Notes: generated by a model from the letters alone, not told the origin. A stretch of DNA of 64,000 nt from Geobacteraceae bacterium (GCA_007125165.1 SLDV01000031.1:1-64000), one strand, 5' to 3'. Positions 40,899 to 50,375 are shown, numbered from the stretch's first letter. A program made the numbers and translations.

Positions 40899-41417
40899 TT
40901 ATTTGCTGCGCAGGTACTCCGACACCTTCTTGACCGCCCGCTCATTGAGAACCCGTGGCAGGCGCGTCCAATGCTGGGAGGTGCCGACGCCATCGGACCA
41001 GGAAAGCAAGGGTTGCTGCCCAGAAGATAAGGCATAGCTGTTATCAAGGGATGCGGCACCAGCACCAAAGCCGACAACGATCCGCGCGGCACTGCTGCCG
41101 GGGTTATACTTATCGATGGTCACTTCCAACAGGTAGCGCCCGGCTTTAGGGCTAAATTCTTTGCGAGCCGTAATCTGTTGTGCTTCATATCCCGAACGCC
41201 GCAACATATTGAGCAAATCGCGCTCCATCCACTGCCCCACTTCGACGCGGAATTGATAATCACGCTCGCTCATGGTGGCAGGATCGCCACGATGGGACAA
41301 TAAAAGTATCTCAACCTTCTCTCCACCATGAGTGGTTGGTGCCGGTGTTCCCTTGGCACAACCCGAGGTCAAAGCCACCAGTACCATCAACATCATTGCG
41401 AATCTCCACTTTTTCAT
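40899..41417 (-). CDS. DUF4410-like lipoprotein
   Basis: Lipobox LVALTSGCAKG; SAARIVVGFGAGAASLD. Confidence 0.7.
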   Translation of the reverse strand: MKKWRFAMMLMVLVALTSGCAKGTPAPTTHGGEKVEILLLSHRGDPATMSERDYQFRVEVGQWMERDLLNMLRRSGYEAQQITARKEFSPKAGRYLLEVTIDKYNPGSSAARIVVGFGAGAASLDNSYALSSGQQPLLSWSDGVGTSQHWTRLPRVLNERAVKKVSEYLRSK

Positions 41418-41431
41418 TATCGCTCCTGACA

Positions 41432-42265
41432 TTATTTTTTGCGTTGTACAATAAGCTCCAGAACCTTTTTAGAAGCTTCGCCGTCAGGAGCAATACCAGC
41501 ATCTCTTTGCAATGCCTGTATCGCTGACTTCGTTCTCGTTCCGTATAACCCATCTACAGGACCCGGATCATAGCCAATATCCGACAATCCTTGTTGTATA
41601 TTTCGGACCAAATCACGGTTGGATGTGGGTACCGTTTGACTTCCCATGATGGGCGGGAGCGGCGTCCGTTCAAGCTCCCGAACATATGCAGCAATTCCGG
41701 ACTCACTCAACAAACGGTCTTCAACGGGCAAACCATTGGCCTTTGCCATGCGAAACCAACGAAGCGCCTCTGCATTGCTTTTCTTGACCCCTGTACCTGT
41801 AGCCCAGATGAGCCCAAGCATGTGCATCGCGCCAACATGCTCATATTGCGCAGCTTTTTCCAGATACTGGATGGCAAGCATAGCTTCCTGTGGGTTTTTC
41901 GAATAAATTTCGACACCTATCAGATAGTTTGCAGGCGGATAACCGCTTTCTGCCGATTTTTCCATCCAGCGCACATAAGCCTGCTTGTCGCGTGTTGTCC
42001 CCTCGCCTGACAGATACATATTTGCCAACATGAATTGCCCATAGTCGTGGCCTAGTTCAGCAGCGTTATTGAAATATGCAAAAGCTCTTTGATGATCCCC
42101 TTGATCATAAGCGGCATTTCCCCTTTCCACGGCAGCATTAGACTTTACATAATCAACCGCCCCGCCCGCTCCGGATTTAACTGAATCCACAACGCCGGCA
42201 CAACCGATCAGCAACATAAAAAAAACACAACCGACTAAATATAAAAACCTTTTACTATTGACCAT
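41432..42265 (-). CDS. Sel1-repeat lipoprotein with C-terminal peptidoglycan-binding domain
   Basis: Lipobox MLLIGCAG; repeated A..LG.MY..G.G....AYVRWMEKSAESGYPPA; DIGYDPGPVDGLYGTRTKSAIQALQRDAGIAPDG. Confidence 0.85.
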   Translation of the reverse strand: MVNSKRFLYLVGCVFFMLLIGCAGVVDSVKSGAGGAVDYVKSNAAVERGNAAYDQGDHQRAFAYFNNAAELGHDYGQFMLANMYLSGEGTTRDKQAYVRWMEKSAESGYPPANYLIGVEIYSKNPQEAMLAIQYLEKAAQYEHVGAMHMLGLIWATGTGVKKSNAEALRWFRMAKANGLPVEDRLLSESGIAAYVRELERTPLPPIMGSQTVPTSNRDLVRNIQQGLSDIGYDPGPVDGLYGTRTKSAIQALQRDAGIAPDGEASKKVLELIVQRKK

Positions 42266-42311
42266 GACAGGACCTCCCTGAAAAATTATTTTATATTAAA
42301 TCTGTGATAAG

Positions 42312-43136
42312 CTATTTCCCGCCACCACCGCCCCCGCCATCACCACCAGGGGAATTATGAACGAGATATGTAGAGCCGCCAGGTACCTGCACATAAAAAT
42401 TATGGGTGTCGGCAACTTGCATGTTGACAACCCGACTATTCACTCTGTCTACTCGTATATCTCCCACAATAAGCATCTGACCATCGATATGAATACTATC
42501 GCCGATTTTCAGATTTCGCGCTGTCGTCCAGCCACCCTGTGCCAGCAATCTCTCCCCTCCTGTTGTTTTCAATTCCTCATTAATCGTATACATGTGATTA
42601 GCTTCCACCGCATACAACTCAACAACAGGCTTTCCAACAAGGACATCACGCCCAATATCGTATGTCATGACGCGGTCACCTACAGAAATATCAGCAAATT
42701 TTTTAGTTGAGCCATCCTCCATCAACACCATTGTCTCGGGAGGAAAACACCCCATCGATTCATTTAAAAGCCGCTCTTTAGTTCTTTCAAGATTTGCTAA
42801 CTGCCGATCACGATGAGCAATTTCCCTCTCTATCTTGTTAAGCGCGTTAAAACGCGTATTATCAAAGTCCGAGCTACCCGCCCTGATAAGCGTTCCTGGG
42901 TCATATGATAATGAATCCTCTTCTGCCTGCTTGGCCAGACGAGCTCGCTCCTCATTAGCAGCCCAGTGAAGCTCACGCTTTTCTTTAGTAACTAATGCGA
43001 TTTTCTGATTCACTTCTTCGAGGGACGCTGGTGGTTTTACCCCGCCGCCGGGCCCAAAGCCATAACAACCGATCATAAGAAATATGATGCTCAATACTAA
43101 TACTGCCTTCGCTACACAAAATAGAATTTGATTCAT
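42312..43136 (-). CDS. Lipoprotein with C-terminal Hint (intein/hedgehog-like) domain and short Gly-rich tail
   Basis: Lipobox FLMIGCYG; CFPPETMVLMEDGSTKKFADISVGDRVMTYD ... VNMQVADTHNFYVQVPGGSTYLVHN/SPGGDGGGGGGGK. Confidence 0.8.
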   Translation of the reverse strand: MNQILFCVAKAVLVLSIIFLMIGCYGFGPGGGVKPPASLEEVNQKIALVTKEKRELHWAANEERARLAKQAEEDSLSYDPGTLIRAGSSDFDNTRFNALNKIEREIAHRDRQLANLERTKERLLNESMGCFPPETMVLMEDGSTKKFADISVGDRVMTYDIGRDVLVGKPVVELYAVEANHMYTINEELKTTGGERLLAQGGWTTARNLKIGDSIHIDGQMLIVGDIRVDRVNSRVVNMQVADTHNFYVQVPGGSTYLVHNSPGGDGGGGGGGK

Positions 43137-43308
43137 AAAACCTCCTGTTTTGACGATCAATAATACGTCGCTTCGGCTAGAGTTAATTGCCATCGATATT
43201 GTGATAAAGCCGAACAACAACGTTTTCATCGCCCCGATTTAATTCTTAAGCGCGACTTGTCGATTGAATCCATGAGGGCAACTGGTAGACTAAGTCTGCA
43301 TTTCTAGA

Positions 43309-43344
43309 AAAAACGGCCGATGTCACGAAAACCACATCGGCCGC
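43309..43344 (-). terminator. Strong rho-independent terminator on the minus strand, no upstream gene on that strand
   Basis: Minus strand CGGCCGATGT-GGTTTTCGTG-ACATCGGCCG-TTTTTTCT, 10-bp perfect stem. Confidence 0.75.
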
Positions 43345-43582
43345 TCCCCTCTCCCCAAGAATATTAATTGATCTTCAATGCCTACAGTTAGAGTCTTAAC
43401 TTTCCCCCCAAAAACAAAGAAAAGCTTAGAGTTTTCTAAATCTTTTAGCAAGAATCAGAAAGTTGGAAAAGTCGACTTTTTGTAAACCTTGCATTTAATT
43501 TTGCTTTCCGTATATTCTTTGCAGAGTTCAACTCTCTATTAACCATCCGAAATCATGAGCTTTTAGCAAGGCCGCCGAAATA

Positions 43583-44893
43583 ATGCCTAAATTATTCCCT
43601 CTTTTACCGACCCTGTCCTTCGCCGCTTTTGTGTTCTGGCTGCTGGCGGTACCGATGAATGGTCCCCTGATTGCGGGAATTGGGATTGATGATTCGTTGC
43701 GCTGGTTTCTACTGCCTCACGTACTGGTGCTGGTGGTGATTGGCAAATCATTTTCCCGGCAGCTTTTCACCCGTCTGGCTCCTTTTGCCACCGCCCTGAC
43801 TCTAACTTTCAGTCTGTTACTGCCCCTGGTGCCGGAATGGGGCAAACTGCTGCTGGTATTGCTGAGCTTCAGTGGCGCCTTCGTTGCACTCAGGGCCTGT
43901 AAGCGCTTGCACAATTCCCCATCCCCACTGGTCAGTGCTGCCGGAGGATTGATTCTGGCGAATCTGGCGTTATTTGTTGTTTTTCGGTTTCCGACAGGGG
44001 GGCTGCCTCTTTTTGCCCTGGCAACGCTACCTTTGTTGCTCCTGCTGATTCCTGCGGGCGAGCAGCACCCTATCGCAACCGACAACAACCTCAAGCTCGG
44101 CCACTACCTCCCTTTTATCCTGATTTTTCATGTCGTCAGCGGCTTGATGTACAGCGTCATCTATCCTGCCTATCAGGAATTGACTGTGCCGGGCGGAGTC
44201 GAGCTCCCCTTTTATATGGCGGCCGTGATTGGCGCGGTGTTTCTGGGGCGGATCAACCGCGAGATACCGCTGATTTCAGGCGTTGTTTTGGGGATGGGTG
44301 CATTTATTGTGCTGCAATGGGAGCATGCTGCAGCGGTGACCTTCAGCCTGTTCATCATGCAAGCAGGACAAGGCTTTATCGACCTGTTTCTGCTGGCCTT
44401 TCTGCTGCGCTTTGCTGATCCGCTCCGCGCCTTCGGAATCGGTCTGGCGACCCTGTGCCTCGGTATCTATGGTGGCCAATTGCTTGGAGACGTGCTGTCC
44501 AGTCATGCTGGACCGGTAGCCCTGTTCGGCCATCTTTTTCTGAACCTGGCGGTACTGTCCCTGTACCTGCTGCATCGCCGCCGCCCAACGGCAGAGACCA
44601 ACAGCCCTCACAACCTGCCGGCAGCAATCGATGCACATGAAGCTGCCCCAACTACAAAAGAGATTCATATTCCTGAGCAGCTGCGCCTGCTGCTGTCTGA
44701 GCGGGAACTGCTGGTACTGAATCAGAGTCTCAAAGGCACCACCTATAAGGACATTGCCGCTGATCTTGATATTTCTGAATCAACAGTCAAAACCTACATG
44801 AAACGGATTTGTGACAAACTGGGCGTGACAGGCAAAAGAAATTTATTGCAACGTCTTTCACAACCGGGAAGCCCGCCTTCAGCCTCATCTTAA
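43583..44893 (+). CDS. Membrane-embedded LuxR-family regulator (multi-TM MFS-like N-domain plus LuxR HTH)
   Basis: About 12 hydrophobic segments, then LLSERELLVLNQSLKGTTYKDIAADLDISESTVKTYMKRICDKLGV. Confidence 0.85.
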   Translation: MPKLFPLLPTLSFAAFVFWLLAVPMNGPLIAGIGIDDSLRWFLLPHVLVLVVIGKSFSRQLFTRLAPFATALTLTFSLLLPLVPEWGKLLLVLLSFSGAFVALRACKRLHNSPSPLVSAAGGLILANLALFVVFRFPTGGLPLFALATLPLLLLLIPAGEQHPIATDNNLKLGHYLPFILIFHVVSGLMYSVIYPAYQELTVPGGVELPFYMAAVIGAVFLGRINREIPLISGVVLGMGAFIVLQWEHAAAVTFSLFIMQAGQGFIDLFLLAFLLRFADPLRAFGIGLATLCLGIYGGQLLGDVLSSHAGPVALFGHLFLNLAVLSLYLLHRRRPTAETNSPHNLPAAIDAHEAAPTTKEIHIPEQLRLLLSERELLVLNQSLKGTTYKDIAADLDISESTVKTYMKRICDKLGVTGKRNLLQRLSQPGSPPSASS

Positions 44894-44995
44894 CCCAGCT
44901 AGTAAACCCTTTATTAAATTATAGGTTGACTAGTGCCGGATGATTGAGTATCGTCCCCCTGTTTTTCAGCGTTTCCATGAATAAAGGGGTTCTCT

Positions 44996-45928
44996 ATGGT
45001 TTATCTCGTCGGCATGACACTGCTCTGGGCTTTTTCTTTCAGCCTCATCGGCGTTTATCTGGCCGGCCAGGTCGATTCCTACTTTTCTGTTTTCATGCGC
45101 GTGGCGTTGGCTGCTCTGGTATTCCTCCCTCTGCTTCGTCCCATCCCGCTCAAGCTCGCCGGTCGTCTGATGGCTCTGGGTGCGATTCAGCTGGGGCTGA
45201 TGTATGTCTTCTACTTTCACTCTTTTACCCTGCTCAGCGTCCCCGAAGTCCTGATCTTCACGATACTGACTCCTATTTATGTCACCCTGATCCATGACCT
45301 GATACAGCGCCGTTTCCGCCCGGGCTATCTGCTCACGGCAGCATTGGCGGTTATTGGCGCCGGAATCATTCGATACAGCCCGCTGGAAAGTCAGGCCTTC
45401 TTCGGCTTTCTTGTGGTCCAGGGCGCCAATGTCTGCTTCGCTCTGGGGCAGGTGGGCTACAAGGTTCTGCTTGAACGAACCCCGACCGCAATACCTCAGC
45501 GTTACCTGTTCGGCTACTTCTACCTCGGGGCCCTGGCAGTTACTCTGATGTTATGGCTGGCTTTTGGCGATATGGGCAGACTACCGACCACGGGTTTGCA
45601 GTGGGGCATTCTGGTTTATCTGGGACTGATTGCTTCGGGACTGGGGTACTTTCTCTGGAACAAGGGCGCAACTTTGGTGGATGCCGGAACCCTGGCGATC
45701 ATGAACAATGCGCTGATTCCGGCGGGGCTGATTGTCAACCTGCTGATCTGGAATCGTGATGCGGATCTGGTACGCTTGAGTATTGGCGGCGGGGTGCTAC
45801 TGCTGTCGCTGTTGGTGCATGAACTCTGGGTGAAAAAATCGGGGCCCCCTCATCCGGCTTTTTTGCCACCTTCTCCCCCAGGAGAAGGGCATCGGCGGAA
45901 GGTGAGTGCTAATCAGAAAAAACTTTGA
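44996..45928 (+). CDS. EamA/DMT family transporter
   Basis: 10-TM EamA-type; ASGLGYFLWNKGATLVDAGTLAIMNNALIPAGLIVNL. Confidence 0.88.
   Translation: MVYLVGMTLLWAFSFSLIGVYLAGQVDSYFSVFMRVALAALVFLPLLRPIPLKLAGRLMALGAIQLGLMYVFYFHSFTLLSVPEVLIFTILTPIYVTLIHDLIQRRFRPGYLLTAALAVIGAGIIRYSPLESQAFFGFLVVQGANVCFALGQVGYKVLLERTPTAIPQRYLFGYFYLGALAVTLMLWLAFGDMGRLPTTGLQWGILVYLGLIASGLGYFLWNKGATLVDAGTLAIMNNALIPAGLIVNLLIWNRDADLVRLSIGGGVLLLSLLVHELWVKKSGPPHPAFLPPSPPGEGHRRKVSANQKKL
45845..45916. repeat. Dispersed palindromic repeat (copy B), read into the EamA C-terminus
   Basis: ccaccTTCTCCcccaGGAGAAggg...gaaggtgAGTGCTAATCAG, shared with copy A. Confidence 0.6.
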
Positions 45929-46083
45929 AGGCGGCGCAAAAAATAGCCTTTGAGCCGCGTCAGAGCACTGAGAAATCCACTACAGCCGGTTATCCTCAGT
46001 GTCCCCTGTGTCTCCAGTGAACGAAGAGAATGGGTGGTAAAAGGTTTTTTGCCTTTATCGCCGCCAAGTATGTAACCGGAACA

Positions 46084-46587
46084 TCAATCCTGACGTTCCG
46101 CTTTGCGCTGCCGCCTTAGCGCCAGCTCTTCGCGCAACGAGACAATCAGCAGGATGGCGACGCCGACACAGATGGCGCTGTCAGCAACGTTAAAGGCCGG
46201 CCAGTGGTATTGATACCAGTGGACGCCGACAAAATCGATCACCTCTCCTAAACGCACCCGGTCAATGACATTACCCACTGCCCCGCCCAGGATCAGCCCC
46301 AAAGAAAGATGCATCCATGTGGCTGATGCCGGTAACGTGCGCATGTACCAGATGATTCCCACTACAGCGACCAAGGCCACGGTCAGAAAAAACGGCAGTC
46401 GCCAGGCGCTGTCGGCAAAAATTCCGAAAGCGGCGCCGGGGTTACGAACATGGGTCAGATAGAGGTGATTCTCGATCAGCACCTTGAACTGTCCAAGGGC
46501 GTAATTGCGCTCAAAATAGACCTTGGTGAGCTGATCGAGTACCAAGGTTACCAGGACCACGCCGGCGAACAGGGGGTATTTCTTCAT
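46084..46587 (-). CDS. lspA: Signal peptidase II
   Basis: VLDQLTKVYFERN; VRNPGAAFGIF; GGAVGNVIDRVRLGEVIDFV; FNVADSAI. Confidence 0.97.
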   Translation of the reverse strand: MKKYPLFAGVVLVTLVLDQLTKVYFERNYALGQFKVLIENHLYLTHVRNPGAAFGIFADSAWRLPFFLTVALVAVVGIIWYMRTLPASATWMHLSLGLILGGAVGNVIDRVRLGEVIDFVGVHWYQYHWPAFNVADSAICVGVAILLIVSLREELALRRQRKAERQD

Positions 46588-46588
46588 C

Positions 46589-49366
46589 TCAGCCTGCAGC
46601 CAGTGCTGCGACGCACCGCGAACAGAGGCTCGCATGTTCAGCATGATCACCAACACTGACGGCATAATTCCAACAGCGTTCACATTTACTGCCATCGGCA
46701 GAAATAATCTGCACCTTGAGCCCCGACACCTGTGTTTCTTCGACCGCCAAAGATTCCTCGGTCAATTCCACCTGTGACACAATAAAATAGGCCGGCAGTA
46801 GCGGCAGATAACGGGTCAACAGTTCACGATAATCGTCGGGAACCTGAAGCACGACCTTGGCTTCAAGGGACTGCCCCAGGCGTTTTTCCGCCCGTGCTTT
46901 TTCCAGTTGGCGAGACACTTCGTTACGTATCTTGAGCAGCCGCTCGTAGGTTGCTTCCAGGGCATCATCCAGATCCGCAGCGACAACGTCCGAAAAGGAG
47001 GCAAGGTGGACACTGGATGGACGCTCGCCCGGCAGGCGCTGCCAGATTTCATCGGCGGTAAAACTCAGCACCGGTGCGATCAGCCGGGGCAGGACATCAA
47101 CAATCCGATACAGGGCTGTGCGCGCGCTGCGATATTCGATACTTGACGGCGCACTGGCATACAAACGGTCTTTGAGAATGTCGAGATAAAAAGCGCTCAG
47201 ATCAATGCTGCAGAAGTTATGCACCGCGTGGTAGAGGGTGTGGAACTCGTAGCGCTCATAGGCCTTGAGAACGCGCTGATTCAGGCGTGCCAGGCGCGAC
47301 AAGGCCCACCGATCCAGTTCGAGCAGCTCGGCGTCAGGCACCTGATCAGTCGCCGGATTGAAGTTGTTGAGATTGCCAAGCAGATAACGAGCGGTATTGC
47401 GGATGCGGCGATAAGCATCGGAAAGCCGTTGCAAAGTTTCTTCGCCCAGACGGATATCATCACGATAATCGGTGGCGGCAACCCACAGCCGCAGGATCTC
47501 CGCACCGTATTTCTTGATGATTTCTTCCGGAGAAATAACATTCCCCATCGATTTCGACATCGGGCGGCCATTCTTGTCGAGGACGAAACCGTGGGTCAGT
47601 ACCGCCTTGTAAGGGGCACGATCCCGGGTTCCAACTGATTCCAGCAAGCTTGAGTGAAACCAGCCACGATGCTGATCCGATCCCTCCAGATAAAGATCAG
47701 CAGGGCTGTGAAGCTCATCACGCAGCTCACATACGGCGGCATGAGACACTCCGGAATCGAACCAGACGTCAAGGATGTCGGTCTCCTTGGTAAAACGGTC
47801 ATGATCACAGGCAGGGCAACGGGTACCGGCGGGCAACAGTTCTACGGCGTCTTTCTCGAACCAGACATCGCTCCCTTTTTCTTCAAACTGATCGGCGATA
47901 TGGTGCATGACGGCGCCATCGTTGAGAGCTTCACCACATTTTTCACAATACATGATGGTGATCGGCACTCCCCAACTGCGCTGGCGACTGACACACCAAT
48001 CGGGGCGCGCCTCGATCATGTTGTAGATACGATCACGTCCCCAGGCCGGAATCCATTCGACCCGTTCGATCTCTTCCAGGGCTTTGCGGCGCAGGTCATT
48101 ATGCTCCATGCTGATGAACCATTGCTCGGTGGCCCGGAAAATAACCGGCTTTTTACAGCGCCAGCAGTGAGGATAGCTGTGACTGACATTGCTTTCATGG
48201 AGCAGGGCCCCGACTTCAAGCAGCTTGTCGTTCACGGCACGATTGGCATCGGCCAGCTTCATTCCGCCGAACAATTCCAGTTCTTCACGGTAGCGACCGT
48301 AATCATCAACCGGATTATAGATTTCCAGACCATACTTGAGACCGATCTGATAATCATCGTGTCCGTGCCCGGGAGCGGTATGAACACAGCCGGTACCCGC
48401 CTCGAGAGTGACATGATCACCAAGCATGATCAGGGAGTTGCGCTCATAAAAGGGATGACGGCAGTTTTTATTATCGAATTCAGCGGCATCAAGGGGCGCA
48501 ACCACCATGGCCCCTTCCTGCCCGACGGCCGCCAGCACCTTTTCACGCAGCCCCTCGGCAACCACCAGATAGTCGCTGCCGCTATCGATCACCACGTAGG
48601 GCAATTCCGGATTGAGACTGATGCCCAGATTGGCTGGAATCGTCCAGGGTGTAGTCGTCCAGATAACAAAATTCAAGGGTTTGTCGGTCAGATGTGCCAG
48701 CGATTGCGGCAGGGTATCAACGTAGGGGAACTTGACATAGATCGATGGCGAGCTGTGATCGTCATACTCGACTTCGGCTTCCGCCAGAGCAGTCACGCAG
48801 GAAGCACACCAGTGAATCGGCTTTTTCCCTTTGAACAGGGAACCCCGTTCCGCCAGACGCGCCAGCTCACGGGCCGTAGTCGCTTCATACCCTTCTGTCA
48901 TCGTCAGGTAGGGATCTGCCCAGTTACCGAAAATTCCCAGACGCTGGAACTCCTCGGACTGAGTGGCAATCCAGACTCTGGCATACTCCCGACATTCACG
49001 GCGAAACTCGGCTTTACTCATGTCGCGCTTTTTCTTGCCGAGCTTTTTGTCAACCATCAGCTCGATCGGCAATCCATGGCAATCCCAGCCTGGCACATAA
49101 GGGGTGTGAAACCCCTGCATCCGTTTACTTTTAACGATGATATCCTTGAGAATCTTGTTGAGGGCATGCCCCATGTGGATATGACCGTTGGCATAGGGAG
49201 GACCATCGTGCAGAATAAATTTCTGCTTGCCAAGGTTGGCCTCTTCAAGCTGACGATTCAGCTCAGCCTGCTGCCACCGGGCCAGAATTTCCGGCTCCCG
49301 CACCGGCAGATTGGCGCGCATGGGGAAATCGGTTGCGGGCAAATTGAGTGTGTCTTTGTAATCCAT
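46589..49366 (-). CDS. ileS: Isoleucyl-tRNA synthetase
   Basis: DGPPYANGHIHMGHALNKILKD; GWDCHGLPIE; NGRPMSKSMGN; C-terminal CERCWNY zinc site. Confidence 0.98.
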   Translation of the reverse strand: MDYKDTLNLPATDFPMRANLPVREPEILARWQQAELNRQLEEANLGKQKFILHDGPPYANGHIHMGHALNKILKDIIVKSKRMQGFHTPYVPGWDCHGLPIELMVDKKLGKKKRDMSKAEFRRECREYARVWIATQSEEFQRLGIFGNWADPYLTMTEGYEATTARELARLAERGSLFKGKKPIHWCASCVTALAEAEVEYDDHSSPSIYVKFPYVDTLPQSLAHLTDKPLNFVIWTTTPWTIPANLGISLNPELPYVVIDSGSDYLVVAEGLREKVLAAVGQEGAMVVAPLDAAEFDNKNCRHPFYERNSLIMLGDHVTLEAGTGCVHTAPGHGHDDYQIGLKYGLEIYNPVDDYGRYREELELFGGMKLADANRAVNDKLLEVGALLHESNVSHSYPHCWRCKKPVIFRATEQWFISMEHNDLRRKALEEIERVEWIPAWGRDRIYNMIEARPDWCVSRQRSWGVPITIMYCEKCGEALNDGAVMHHIADQFEEKGSDVWFEKDAVELLPAGTRCPACDHDRFTKETDILDVWFDSGVSHAAVCELRDELHSPADLYLEGSDQHRGWFHSSLLESVGTRDRAPYKAVLTHGFVLDKNGRPMSKSMGNVISPEEIIKKYGAEILRLWVAATDYRDDIRLGEETLQRLSDAYRRIRNTARYLLGNLNNFNPATDQVPDAELLELDRWALSRLARLNQRVLKAYERYEFHTLYHAVHNFCSIDLSAFYLDILKDRLYASAPSSIEYRSARTALYRIVDVLPRLIAPVLSFTADEIWQRLPGERPSSVHLASFSDVVAADLDDALEATYERLLKIRNEVSRQLEKARAEKRLGQSLEAKVVLQVPDDYRELLTRYLPLLPAYFIVSQVELTEESLAVEETQVSGLKVQIISADGSKCERCWNYAVSVGDHAEHASLCSRCVAALAAG

Positions 49367-49486
49367 GAAATGTCTCTCCACGGGGCATCGAATCCCCTGA
49401 TTGTTTATTGTCTGTATGTAACCCTTTACCTGTTCAGCAATATTGTCTTCTCCGAGTGCCTTTGTCGGGGATCCAGAGAGAACAAC

Positions 49487-49568
49487 CGGATTCCGGCCAA
49501 AAACACGCCGGAATAACGGCAGGTGTTGACTTCAGCCACAATCATTCGCGGCTAACGCCACTCCTACA
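49487..49568. repeat. Two adjacent REP-like palindromes
   Basis: ATTCCGGC-caaaaacac-GCCGGAAT (49490-49514) and tcgcggctaacgccactcctaca (49546-49568). Confidence 0.6.
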
Positions 49569-49598
49569 TGACGTGCTGACCAGTTACGGCTGGATTAT

Positions 49599-50375
49599 CT
49601 ACTCTTGCCTGCTTTGCCCCATCAGCCGCGCCCATTGCATCCCCAGTTGTTCATGAATCCAGGCATCGGTGTGGGCCAGGGTTCCACCGTTGGGCAAAGT
49701 CCACCAGCGCCTGGTCGGCTTACTCATGTGTCCGGTCGGAGCCGGAACGGGATCGAGTCCTGCGCCGCGGAATAAGGCCATGGAACGTGGCATGTGCGCC
49801 GCCGAGGTCACGACAACCAGATTGGTGCCGGCAAAAAGATTCGCAATCAACAGCACCTCTTCCGCAGTGTCCCGCGGACCGACAAAGGTCAGAATATCAC
49901 CATCAGGAACACCCAGGGCAAGCGCCAGCTCCCTGAGTTTATCCGGATAGGCCACCGGATCAGTTGCCAGACCGTGATAACCGGTAAAAATCAGGCGGCT
50001 GCCGGGATTCATCCGATAGATACGAATCCCCTCTGCCAGCCGCACAACAGCGGTGGAGCTGAGCTGGCTGGTCAGGGGTTGATCATCCACCGTCTGGTGC
50101 CAACTACCCAGAACGGCAATGTATTGAGGCGTCATCGTCCCCTGCTCATAGGCGGGATAGCGCGTTTCCAGCCCGGCCATCCAGCGATGGCTCAAGGGCG
50201 CGTAACTGCTGACAAATAACAGCGCGCCGGCAGACACAACACAAAGCACGCCGAACCAACGGTTTTTACGCCGCAACAATGACGGCAGTGCCAGCAGCAG
50301 CAACAGCAGGGTCAGGGGAACCGGTGTTAAAAAGTCACCCAGGATTTTTTTTAGCAGAAAGAGCAGATGATCCAT
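49599..50375 (-). CDS. YdcF/ElyC-family (DUF218) membrane protein
   Basis: YIAVLGSWHQ; GDTAEEV-like GPRDTAEEVLLIANLF; VVVTSAAHMPRSMALFRGAGLDPVPAPTGH. Confidence 0.88.
   Translation of the reverse strand: MDHLLFLLKKILGDFLTPVPLTLLLLLLALPSLLRRKNRWFGVLCVVSAGALLFVSSYAPLSHRWMAGLETRYPAYEQGTMTPQYIAVLGSWHQTVDDQPLTSQLSSTAVVRLAEGIRIYRMNPGSRLIFTGYHGLATDPVAYPDKLRELALALGVPDGDILTFVGPRDTAEEVLLIANLFAGTNLVVVTSAAHMPRSMALFRGAGLDPVPAPTGHMSKPTRRWWTLPNGGTLAHTDAWIHEQLGMQWARLMGQSRQE

Noticed and set aside
47654-49516. 620-aa plus-strand ORF opposite ileS
   Set aside because: Exact antisense of a highly conserved tRNA synthetase gene; translation shows no recognisable domain and is best explained by codon bias keeping the frame open.
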